A model generated the notes under the pieces. That model did not search any database. It saw only the letters and a program-made list of their open reading frames with translations, and was not told the origin of the DNA. 64,000 nucleotides of DNA from Pseudomonadota bacterium. GTDB lineage: Bacteria > Desulfobacterota > Binatia > Binatales > Binataceae. The position numbers and the translations under genes were made by a program. Below are positions 16,682 through 24,591 of the stretch, piece by piece. Numbering within the stretch: the first letter of the stretch is position 1; every line of letters begins with the position of its first letter. The stretch is from assembly GCA_021324885.1 (NCBI GenBank), contig JAJPIF010000008.1:1-64000 (forward strand), read 5' to 3'.

Positions 16682-17481
16682 CAGACCCTCGTTTCGGTCG
16701 TGCCAGGCGCGCGCAGGTCTTCATCTTCCGACGCTGTGCCGGCTAGAAATCGTTCGAACACCGGATCGTGCGCATCCATGACTTCCGCCACCGTGCCGTC
16801 AAGCCGCACCCGGCCATCATGCATAAAGGCAACCCGGTCGGAAATTTCGAACACCTGCGGCACATCGTGACTGACCATCACCACTGTCAGGCCGAATCGC
16901 TGATGGGTATGGCGGATCAGTTCGTGGATGGACCCGGTGCGGGTTGGATCCAGTCCGGTGGTGGGTTCGTCAAGGTAAAGGATGCTCGGATTGCGGATCA
17001 GCGCTCGCGCCAGAGCGGCCCGCTTTTGCATCCCGCCGCTGATCTCGGAGGGATATTTGTTGCCCATCCCCTCCAGACCGACGGCGGCCAGTTTTTGCGT
17101 GACCGCCTCGGCTATCTGTTCGCGGCTGAGTTTGGTTTTCTCCACCAGCGGGAAGGCGACATTTTCAAATACGGTCAGAGAATCGAACAGTGCGCCCCCC
17201 TGGAACAAAACTCCGAACTGTTCCCGAATTTTATCCAGGCCGCGCGCATTGAGCCGCGTTACCTCGGTTGAGTTTATTACAATCCGGCCCGAATCCGGCC
17301 GCAGCAGGAGCATCAGATGCTTGAGGAACACGGTTTTGCCGCAGCCACTGGGGCCGACGATCGTGGTAACCTGACCGCGCGGGCATTGCAGATTGACACC
17401 GCTCAGCACCTGTTGCGGCCCGAAGCGCTTGCACAGGTCCGTCACTTCAATTGCGAATGGGGTCGAATTATTGGCCTTCAT
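16681..17481 (-). CDS. mlaF: MlaF-type ABC transporter ATP-binding protein
   Basis: The ATPase of the Mla phospholipid transporter, 266 residues. Walker A is GPSGCGKT (43-50); the Q-loop region reads FGVLFQGGALFDSLTVFENVAFPL; the signature is SGGMQKRAALARAL; Walker B is ILYLDEPTTGLDP; the switch His is in VSHDV. The FQGGALFDSLTV stretch is typical of MlaF rather than other ABC ATPases. It overlaps mlaE by 4 bp and mlaD by 1 bp. Confidence 0.93.
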   Translation of the reverse strand: MKANNSTPFAIEVTDLCKRFGPQQVLSGVNLQCPRGQVTTIVGPSGCGKTVFLKHLMLLLRPDSGRIVINSTEVTRLNARGLDKIREQFGVLFQGGALFDSLTVFENVAFPLVEKTKLSREQIAEAVTQKLAAVGLEGMGNKYPSEISGGMQKRAALARALIRNPSILYLDEPTTGLDPTRTGSIHELIRHTHQRFGLTVVMVSHDVPQVFEISDRVAFMHDGRVRLDGTVAEVMDAHDPVFERFLAGTASEDEDLRAPGTTETRV

Positions 17482-18290
17482 TTCAGCAGCAGCGAGGTCA
17501 GAATGTAATCGAACATCAGGATCAGCACGCTGGAAAGCACGACCGCTTCAGTGGTGGCGCGGCTTACCCCCGTGGCCATCCGCGGGGCATTGTAACCCTT
17601 ATAGCAGGAGACCCACGCCACGATCAGGCCGAAGACCAGCGCCTTGTAAAGGCCGCCTGCGACATCGTCGCCGGCCAGGTTAGATGCGATCCCGTTGAAG
17701 TAACTGCCGGCCGGGGCACCCATCAGACCGACGCCAACTGCATAGCCGCCCAGAATACCGATCACATCGAAAATCGAGGCCAACAGGGGCAGGCTGATGA
17801 CGCCGGCGAGGATTCGCGGCGACACCAGGTACTGAACCGGGTCGATCGCCATCACGGTCAGGGCATCCAACTGCTCGGTCACCTGCATCGCGCCAATTTC
17901 CGCCGCCATCGCGGAGCCGGCCCTCGCCGTGACCATCAAAGCTGTGAGCACCGGCCCCAGTTCGCGCACCAGGACCAATGACACGACTGTTCCCAGGGCG
18001 CCTTCGGCGCCGAATTTCCGCAGCGTAAATTCACCCTGTAAACCCAGTACCATCCCGGTAAACACAGCAATCAGCGCGACCAGGAAAGACGATTCGGCGC
18101 CGATTATACGTATCTGCCGCAGCACCAGACGGACCTTATAGGGCGGCAGCACAATTTCCCTCACCGCGTAGAGCAGGAACAGAACGAATCCGCCCAGCGC
18201 GTCGATCGCGTCCAGAACCATGGCTCCCAGCCGCTCGATGGGCGATACGAGCCACCGCTTGGCAGGGGTAATACCTGTCGGAGTATTCAT
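17478..18290 (-). CDS. mlaE: MlaE-type ABC transporter permease
   Basis: A 270-residue membrane permease of the MlaE/YrbE family with five or so hydrophobic segments. Signatures are FTGMVLGLQGEFTLRKFGAEGALGTVVSLVLVRELGPVLTALMVTARAGSAMAAEIGAM, matching the conserved elbow and coupling helix region. It forms the inner-membrane dimer of the MlaFEDB complex. It is the first gene of mlaEFDC-A; the 224-bp gap before it (18291-18514) is the likely promoter region, although cofC lies upstream on the same strand. Confidence 0.92.
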   Translation of the reverse strand: MNTPTGITPAKRWLVSPIERLGAMVLDAIDALGGFVLFLLYAVREIVLPPYKVRLVLRQIRIIGAESSFLVALIAVFTGMVLGLQGEFTLRKFGAEGALGTVVSLVLVRELGPVLTALMVTARAGSAMAAEIGAMQVTEQLDALTVMAIDPVQYLVSPRILAGVISLPLLASIFDVIGILGGYAVGVGLMGAPAGSYFNGIASNLAGDDVAGGLYKALVFGLIVAWVSCYKGYNAPRMATGVSRATTEAVVLSSVLILMFDYILTSLLLK

Positions 18291-18514
18291 CTGGACAAAG
18301 CCTGGGAACTTATTATGCAGCGCGGCCGGCTGAGGTCCAATCAGGCGCCGGTTGAGGGAAGCATTCGCAACAAGACATCTATTTTCAACCGCTCAGCGGA
18401 TAATCGTGTACACCGGCCTCACACTTTGGATCTTGCGCCGCCTCGATCAAATCACGACCGGCGTGGCTTCGACAGCCGGACCTGGTCAAAGCCGTCACCA
18501 TTGAACATTGTTAA

Positions 18515-19156
18515 CTATGGCAATGCAAGCTCGAACCGGCCAAGTTGAGACAGGGTGTGCGAGTTCTTAGCCACATTCATGAAGTCGATCAGGTCAGCAA
18601 CCTCGTCCAGGTCCATGGCCGGCCCTGGAAGATGCAGCAGGCTGCAAGGCACGCCCAAGCGGTCACACTCCATCCGATGGAGCGCGAGGCTGCTTTTGCC
18701 AAAGCGGGTTGCAATCACGTCGGCGGGCCGGCGCACAATGATGTTGGTGCCGCGAGTATCGCGCGATGGCACCAGGACGACGCCGCGCTCCGAATGCAGG
18801 CACGCGAAGGCCTTGTCGATGTCCGCGGAGGTCAGCAAAGGAGTGTCGGAGAGCAGCGTGCACAGGGCGCTGACACCCAGGGCAACCAATTCACGCGTGG
18901 CCAGCGCGACCGCCGCATTAAGTCCGCACGGATAGCGTTCGTCGATCGCCATCGCCCCCGCGCGCCGCGCCAGTTCGAGCAACACTTCGTCGGAACTGAC
19001 GACGGCGATACAATCCGCCCGCTTGAAGCCGGTGGCAGCGTCGAGCACATCACGAAACATCGCTTCGGCCAGAAGTTCGCGCTCGCGCTGCGCCAATGCG
19101 CTCAATCGGGTTTTCGCGAAGGCCAATTGCTTGGCGGCTATCAAAACGGCACGCAC
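18515..19156 (-). CDS. cofC: 2-phospho-L-lactate guanylyltransferase CofC
   Basis: A 213-residue nucleotidyltransferase-fold protein matching CofC, which activates 2-phospholactate (or PEP/3-phosphoglycerate in some lineages) with GTP to make the side-chain precursor of coenzyme F420. The N-terminal VRAVLIAAKQLAFAKTRLSAL, with the Lys-x-x-x-x-x-K-x-R-L pattern, the LLSDTPLLTSADID segment and the VLVPSRDTRGTNIIVRRP stretch (family: DGGTNAL-like) identify it. I place the start at GTG 19156, with AAAAGAG upstream; the same frame stays open to 19642 but there it is antisense to the TPR lipoprotein gene. No other F420 gene is in the window. Confidence 0.8.
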   Translation of the reverse strand: MRAVLIAAKQLAFAKTRLSALAQRERELLAEAMFRDVLDAATGFKRADCIAVVSSDEVLLELARRAGAMAIDERYPCGLNAAVALATRELVALGVSALCTLLSDTPLLTSADIDKAFACLHSERGVVLVPSRDTRGTNIIVRRPADVIATRFGKSSLALHRMECDRLGVPCSLLHLPGPAMDLDEVADLIDFMNVAKNSHTLSQLGRFELALP

Positions 19157-19327
19157 GCACTCTTTTATACCCGATGGCAACGGGATTCGCGCAAGTGCCG
19201 CCTCGACACGAATTGGAAGGTGGCCTCGAGCGCAGAAATTTTGTCCGAGAGCTTGATGCCTTTCGAATTGGATTACAAAATGATGCCGGACAATTGTGGA
19301 GGCGGCTCCTGACAGGAGATTGAAGTG

Positions 19328-20293
19328 ATGTTTAGATTCGTTCTTCCGGTACGTGGAGCGCTCGCCCCAGCGTGGCTTGTGCTTCTGATTCCGGCCTTCG
19401 TGATGCTCGGATGCAGCCATAAGTCGGCGAGGGAGTACATCAAGGCCGGGGACCAGGCTTTGCGCGACAACCAGGTCGGCAGCGCGCAGGAGGATTATGA
19501 AACGGCGGTGAAACTGGCCCCCGACAACGCCCAGGCCCACATGAAGCTGGCCGAGTTTTACATGTTTGAGCACAACTACCCGGCGGCGGAAGCAGAGTAC
19601 ACCAAGGTGGCGATGCTGCAGCCGCTCAACGCGCAATGTCATGCCAAGCTGGCCGCCCTTTATTCTTCACGCGGGCAATGGAGTCTGGCGGAGAACCAGA
19701 TGCGTGCCGCCGTGGCGCTGGATCCGGTTTCCTCCGATTACCGGATGAAACTGGCTAACGTGCTCAACCAGCGCAATCAGGTGGGGCAGGCTGAGATTGA
19801 ACTCCGGACGGCCGTCGGGCTTTCTCCCGGCGATGCCCGGATGCATCTGGCGCTGGCCAATTTCCTCGCGACCTTGCCCAATCAGCGCAATGCGGCGGAC
19901 GAGGAGTTCGCCCGCGTCAGGCAGCTTGATCCAAGTCTGCTGCCGCCCGCACAAGCGTCGGCGCAACCCACCGGCACGACTTCAGTTCCTGCCTCCGCGG
20001 CTCCCATGAATCCGGGCGCGATGCCGGCGCCGTCCGGCCCGGACATCGCATCAGCACCACCTCCCGCTGCTCCGGCCGCGGCGCCGCCGGCCAAACCGAT
20101 CAAGGTGTTGAACAAAAGATTCCGCCTCACCCACAATTCGCCGGTGTACCAGAATCCTGACAGCAGCAGCGCGGTGCTGGCCCAGGTGCATCGGCGGCGT
20201 TACGTTCACGTCACCGGCATCACCGGAGACTGGCTCCAGGTGACCTTGCGCAACGGCACAGTGGGATTCATTCCGGTGACGGCTGCGGAGTAG
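19328..20293 (+). CDS. Lipoprotein with TPR repeats and a C-terminal SH3-like domain
   Basis: A 321-residue lipoprotein: signal peptide with lipobox VMLGC, then about five tetratricopeptide repeats (about 35-205; QVGSAQEDYETAVKLAPDNAQAHMKLAEF is typical). A proline/alanine-rich linker (about 210-255) leads to a bacterial SH3 domain (about 260-320: NSPVYQNPDSSSAVLAQVHRRRYVHVTG, DWLQVTLRNGTVGFIP). SH3b domains often bind peptidoglycan, so this may tether or organise envelope complexes; that is inference. AGGAG lies upstream; the GTG at 19325 just before the ATG is an equally good start. Divergent from cofC. Confidence 0.78.
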   Translation: MFRFVLPVRGALAPAWLVLLIPAFVMLGCSHKSAREYIKAGDQALRDNQVGSAQEDYETAVKLAPDNAQAHMKLAEFYMFEHNYPAAEAEYTKVAMLQPLNAQCHAKLAALYSSRGQWSLAENQMRAAVALDPVSSDYRMKLANVLNQRNQVGQAEIELRTAVGLSPGDARMHLALANFLATLPNQRNAADEEFARVRQLDPSLLPPAQASAQPTGTTSVPASAAPMNPGAMPAPSGPDIASAPPPAAPAAAPPAKPIKVLNKRFRLTHNSPVYQNPDSSSAVLAQVHRRRYVHVTGITGDWLQVTLRNGTVGFIPVTAAE

Positions 20294-20382
20294 AACCTCG
20301 CGCCTGTTCTCTGCCCCGATCAGGGGACGGTGGATTCCCATCCGGCGCCAAGCGACGGGGCATGGCGGCCCGCTACCAGCGA

Positions 20383-22269
20383 TTAAAGCGTGGAGGTGCT
20401 TTCCGCCGGCGAGGCTTTGGTGCCGCTGCCTGGGGATGGCCCCTCATTGAGCAACGCCTGCCAGGGGACAAAGGGGCCTTCCACAAACAGCAATCGACCT
20501 TCATCCGGACGGCGTTCGCGCAGCCATCGCGACACGATCAGCATCGGTTCCAATTCCTCCCTGGCGATGGGACGTGCGCGATAGCCCTCGTAGTTTTCCG
20601 CAACGAATGACGCCAGACTGTGCGCGGCAGCCTCGGAGTCAAGTTCGGCCTGACGGGCCAGCCGCCCGCTCAAGACCACATAGGCGCGTGCGCCCAGGAT
20701 AATGATCAGATTGTTTTCCTGGACCACGCGGCTCAGGCGCCGCTCGCGCGCGGCCAGCGCGGCCAGAGCATCCAGATCGCGCTGGCAACGCTGTGCTTCC
20801 TCGAACCGCATCGCGGCCGAAGCTTGGTCGCGCGCGGCGGCCAGCGCGTTCAGAATCGGCCCCGAACGTCCGCGTAGAAACTCGATCGCTTTGGCTACCT
20901 GCCGGTCGTAAATCTGCTCATCCACAGTCAAATTGCACGGCGCGCTGCAGCGGCCCATCTGACCGTAGATGCACGGCGAGAATTCGGGATCGGGCGCAAG
21001 TTTTCCGCTGCATACCCGTGTGCGCGTCAGGCGAATGAGCGCGTCGAGCGCGCGACGAGGACTGCGCCGCCCGATGTACGGTCCAAGCTGGACCAGATTC
21101 TGGCGGCGGCTCAGCGATGTAGTCAGCACGAGCCGGGGAAAGGGGTCGGCCATATCAATCCGGATGAAATAGGAGCTGGGCGAACTCTTGAGCATCCGAT
21201 TATAAGGCGGCTTGAGTTCCCGGATCAGCCTGGCTTCGAGCAGCGCAGCCTCCAGCGCATTGGGCGCGATCTTCGTGTCGATCGACCATACATGGCTAAC
21301 CAAATCGATCATCCGGGAGCGCAATCCGATCCCGCCGTTGAAATAGGAAGCCACCCGGCGCCTGAGACTGCGCGCCTTACCGACGTAGAGCAAGTCGCCG
21401 CGTTCATTGCGCATCAGGTAAACTCCCGGACTTTCCGGCAGTGCGGCAATCACCTCGGGCGGTACATGACGCTCGATGCGGCGTCCGCTGGAACCGGCGT
21501 GCTGATATTCCAACAGGCGGTCCAGCCGCTTGATTCCGAGCCGGGCCGCCATCTCGATGAAGATCGAGAGCAACTCTGCGGCCATCCGCGCGTCGCCCCA
21601 TCCGCGATGGCGCCCGGCAGTGGACAGGCCGAAATGCTCCGCCATCGAATCCAGGCCGCGGCGCCGCAGCGAAGGCAGCAGCCGGCGCGCCAGCCGCAGC
21701 GTGCATAGAATCGGGTTGCGCAGACCCGTTCCGAAGACGCGGCGGAATTCGAAATCGAGAAACGCGCGGTCGAACTGCGCGTTGTGCGCAACCATCACCG
21801 CGTCGCCCAGGAAATCTCTGAAGCCGGGCAAAACCTCCTCGATCGCCGGCGCATCGCGGACCATCTCGTTGGTGATCGAAGTCATCGAGCTGATGAAGCG
21901 CGGGATGCGCGTCCACGGCCGCACCAGGGTCTGAAAGGTCCCCTCGATGCGCATCCCCTTCATCCGGCACGCGCCGATTTCGATGATCTGTCCGGCGCCG
22001 GGCGCACCGCCCGCAGTTTCCAGATCAACCACGACGTAGCTGGCTTCATCGGTCGCGACCCGCAGCGCGGCGCTCGCGCGCGAAGTCCAACGCCGATGCT
22101 CGGGGTCATAGAGGAAAGCCGGGTCGCTGCCGAGCAACTGATGGATGACGCGCTCGTTGAGATCGGGGTCCGAACCAACGCCGGCAAAAACCACTCCCAT
22201 CAGTTCGGAGGTATCCGCACCCTCAGGATGGCTTTCCAAGTAGGCGCCAAGCTTTTCCCGAATCCTCAT
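20383..22269 (-). CDS. DEDDh exonuclease fused to GIY-YIG / UvrC N-terminal half
   Basis: A 628-residue fusion. Residues 1-70 are a small, probably winged-helix domain. Then a DnaQ-type 3'-5' exonuclease: VDLETAGG (D82, E84), HNAQFD (D167) and HRGWGDA (H221, D226), all DEDDh residues present. Then a GIY-YIG nuclease (PGVYLM about 281-286, LLYVGKARSLRRR about 293-305), a UvrC-like four-cysteine block (C420, C433, C441, C445) of the kind shown to hold an iron-sulfur cluster in UvrC, and a UVR motif (RFEEAQRCQRDLDAL). The UvrC RNase H-like nuclease and HhH domains are missing, as in Cho. A repair or replication-linked nuclease is likely. Start at ATG 22269, where similarity begins; GTG 22287 is possible. 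Confidence 0.85.
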   Translation of the reverse strand: MRIREKLGAYLESHPEGADTSELMGVVFAGVGSDPDLNERVIHQLLGSDPAFLYDPEHRRWTSRASAALRVATDEASYVVVDLETAGGAPGAGQIIEIGACRMKGMRIEGTFQTLVRPWTRIPRFISSMTSITNEMVRDAPAIEEVLPGFRDFLGDAVMVAHNAQFDRAFLDFEFRRVFGTGLRNPILCTLRLARRLLPSLRRRGLDSMAEHFGLSTAGRHRGWGDARMAAELLSIFIEMAARLGIKRLDRLLEYQHAGSSGRRIERHVPPEVIAALPESPGVYLMRNERGDLLYVGKARSLRRRVASYFNGGIGLRSRMIDLVSHVWSIDTKIAPNALEAALLEARLIRELKPPYNRMLKSSPSSYFIRIDMADPFPRLVLTTSLSRRQNLVQLGPYIGRRSPRRALDALIRLTRTRVCSGKLAPDPEFSPCIYGQMGRCSAPCNLTVDEQIYDRQVAKAIEFLRGRSGPILNALAAARDQASAAMRFEEAQRCQRDLDALAALAARERRLSRVVQENNLIIILGARAYVVLSGRLARQAELDSEAAAHSLASFVAENYEGYRARPIAREELEPMLIVSRWLRERRPDEGRLLFVEGPFVPWQALLNEGPSPGSGTKASPAESTSTL

Positions 22270-22448
22270 CAGCAACCACCCGTCCACAAAGCTGTCACGA
22301 GCTTTCAGTCATGACCGGCTGTTCCACTTTCGTGGTCTATTCGCTTTATCAGACGGAAGGATAAATTGCCAGTTATTTCGGCCATCGTTGTTGCTCAATA
22401 CGGGCGTCATGCAAAGCGGATGATCGCAGGCACGTCGCAGCGCGCGGG

Positions 22449-23111
22449 TCAATCCAGTTTCAGCACTTTGTGCTTGATGGCGTAACGTACGATCGCGGCG
22501 GTGGACGGCAGACGCAGCTTGGCGGCCAGATTGCCGCGATGGACCTGCACGGTTTTGGGGCTGATTGCGAGCCGTTGCGCGATTTCCTTGATTGTGGCGC
22601 CTTCGGCAATCAGCCTCAAAATCTCGCGCTCGCGCCTGGTCAGCGCCTCATCATCGCGGGGTGCGCGCCGCGCATTTCGTTTGAGTTTGTCGATCACGAT
22701 CGGCGCGACAGCCGCACTGATGTAACGTTTGCCGGCCGCGACCGCCCGAATCGCGCTCAGCAGTTCGGCACCACCTTCGGATTTCATCGCGTAGCCTGAA
22801 GCGCCGGCTTTGCCCAAAGCTTCGAGCACGTATTCCTCGTCGTCGTACTGGCTCAAGATGATGATCCGCGAAGTGGGAGTCTCCTTGCGCAGGCGATATG
22901 CCGCCTGGATTCCGTCCAGACCACGCATTCCGATGTCGAGCAAAATCACGTCAGGACGAATGCGCGCCGCCAGTTCGAGACCCTCCAACGCATCGCTCGC
23001 CTCGCCGGCAATCTGGATTTCGTTATGCTTTTCAAACAGCACGCGCAGCCCGTCGCGCATTAGCTGATGGTCGTCGATCACGACGACGCGAATCGATTTA
23101 CCATTTCTCAT
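22449..23111 (-). CDS. NarL/FixJ-type response regulator (LuxR HTH)
   Basis: A 220-residue regulator: receiver domain (1-125) with acidic pair VIDDHQLMRDGL, phospho-acceptor Asp59 in VILLDIGM, Thr/Ser and Lys switch residues in IIILSQYDDEEYV and GYAMKSEG, then a LuxR-type helix-turn-helix (about 155-215: LTRREREILRLIAEGATIKEIAQRLAISPKTVQVHRGNLAAKL). It overlaps the histidine kinase gene by 4 bp, so the two form a coupled two-component pair. DNA targets unknown. Confidence 0.93.
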   Translation of the reverse strand: MRNGKSIRVVVIDDHQLMRDGLRVLFEKHNEIQIAGEASDALEGLELAARIRPDVILLDIGMRGLDGIQAAYRLRKETPTSRIIILSQYDDEEYVLEALGKAGASGYAMKSEGGAELLSAIRAVAAGKRYISAAVAPIVIDKLKRNARRAPRDDEALTRREREILRLIAEGATIKEIAQRLAISPKTVQVHRGNLAAKLRLPSTAAIVRYAIKHKVLKLD

Positions 23112-24559
23112 AGTTCGGCGACCGGAATCTCAGCGCGCAGCACAGTACACCCCGGTTTCGACTCGAGCATGCAATTTCCCCCCATGACCGCGACCCGCTC
23201 GCTTAACCCGCGCAATCCCGAACCGGTGCCATGCTCGCGATGGGACGCGCCCCGCCCGTTATCGCTTACGACTACGCACGCGATCGCATCGCGCCCTTGC
23301 ACCTCGATATGGACGCGGTCGGCGCCAGAATGGAGGATCACGTTGGAAACGCCTTCGGCCACAACGCGGATCAGGATCTCTCTGATTGAGGCGGGAATGC
23401 GGCGAAGGCCGTGGATCTTCACGGTCGCGTGAATCCCGGCCTGCTCCAGCCGGTAAAGCTCGCCCATGATGGCCCGTTTGAAGCCGATGCGGCGCGACCG
23501 GGGCGGACGCAGCGCGTCAAGACGCTCCCTGAGCTTGCCTTCGAGCTTACGAAAAAACTTCTGTGCACTGCGGCCATCGCCATTGATTGCGATCTGCGCC
23601 GCCGCCAGCAACTGGGCCCAGTCGTCATGCAAGTCGCGGCGCAAACTGGCGCGCTCGGCGTCGGCAGTGGCAAACAAGCCCTGAAGGAGGCGCCGCGTCA
23701 GCGCGCGCTGGCGCTCCAGTTCGCGGCGCGAGGACTTTGCGGCGCGGGCAGGGCTCTGCGCGGCTGATGCAAGCAGCCGCCGCAGCCCGCGAATCAGATC
23801 GCCGCCGGCTTCGCGCAGCGCGTGCGGCCCGATCCGGTAATTATCCGCGATTTGCAACCCCTGGTGAGCTTGCGCGGCGATGATCCAGCCTTGAAATGGG
23901 CCCAGCCTGCTCAGTCCGAACGCCAGCTCTCTGAAATTCCCGCGTTGGGCGTGGGCGGCCAGGCGGCGTTTCACCGCGACGTCCTTCGCATGCTGCTGCG
24001 CAAAGCGCGTAAGTTCCGCGCGTGCGGCGAGCAAGCGATCCCGCAATTCACCGGCCTGCGTTTTCCAGAAGCAAGCCTGTTGCGAACGCTGATTGTACTC
24101 AAGCAGCGCGCAGGTGGAACGGGCCGCCAGTTCAGCTACCGCGATAGCGCTCTCGCCCACCGGTGCGGCTACAACCGCAACCCATACCGCGCCGCAGTCC
24201 TGGCGGAGGCAAAAGAGGGCGACCCTGGCTGAGTCTTCGACTTCAACCCCCGCGGATCGCAAAACCGCGGCGTCACAGGGCGTGAGATAGCGGATCGCGG
24301 AGCAACGGCCGTCCGTTTGCGCCCGTGGTCCGAGCACTTCGGCAATTCGTTCGTCGGCAATGTCGTGCGATAGCCCGTCAGCGGCCCACACGCAGTTTGA
24401 TTCGAGCCGAGCGCGGTAGCCGATTAGACAGCCTTTTGCTCGCGCCGCCCGACGCGCGCAATGGGCCAGAGCGCCAATCCGATCGCTCAACCCGGCACCT
24501 AACGGTGCGATGCCATCGGAAGCAAAGGTTGTTTCGGCGATCTGCCTTGCCAACGCCAC
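23108..24559 (-). CDS. Soluble NarX/DegS-type sensor histidine kinase
   Basis: A 483-residue kinase with no membrane segment. The first 170 residues are alanine-rich and look GAF-like; 170-300 is helical with many R, A, Q and E (coiled coil likely). The HisKA_3 dimerisation domain has the phospho-acceptor His311 in RRDLHDDWAQL, and the HATPase part has the N box EGVSNVILHSG, G1 VVSDNGRGAS and G2 GSGLRGLSERVAVMGG. The partner regulator gene overlaps its end. GTG start at 24559. The upstream UPF0182 gene ends 32 bp away on the same strand, so the sensor may be co-transcribed with that membrane protein. Signal unknown; cysteines in the sensory part (CDAAVL, FCLRQDCGAVW) hint at redox or ligand sensing but this is speculation. 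Confidence 0.88.
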   Translation of the reverse strand: MALARQIAETTFASDGIAPLGAGLSDRIGALAHCARRAARAKGCLIGYRARLESNCVWAADGLSHDIADERIAEVLGPRAQTDGRCSAIRYLTPCDAAVLRSAGVEVEDSARVALFCLRQDCGAVWVAVVAAPVGESAIAVAELAARSTCALLEYNQRSQQACFWKTQAGELRDRLLAARAELTRFAQQHAKDVAVKRRLAAHAQRGNFRELAFGLSRLGPFQGWIIAAQAHQGLQIADNYRIGPHALREAGGDLIRGLRRLLASAAQSPARAAKSSRRELERQRALTRRLLQGLFATADAERASLRRDLHDDWAQLLAAAQIAINGDGRSAQKFFRKLEGKLRERLDALRPPRSRRIGFKRAIMGELYRLEQAGIHATVKIHGLRRIPASIREILIRVVAEGVSNVILHSGADRVHIEVQGRDAIACVVVSDNGRGASHREHGTGSGLRGLSERVAVMGGNCMLESKPGCTVLRAEIPVAEL

Positions 24560-24591
24560 CTGTCCCCCCGGAAGTGGCCCATGAGGCTAGA

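Noticed and set aside
19157-19642. N-terminal extension of CofC
   Set aside because: Open frame but antisense to the TPR lipoprotein; the CofC family starts at about the GTG at 19156.
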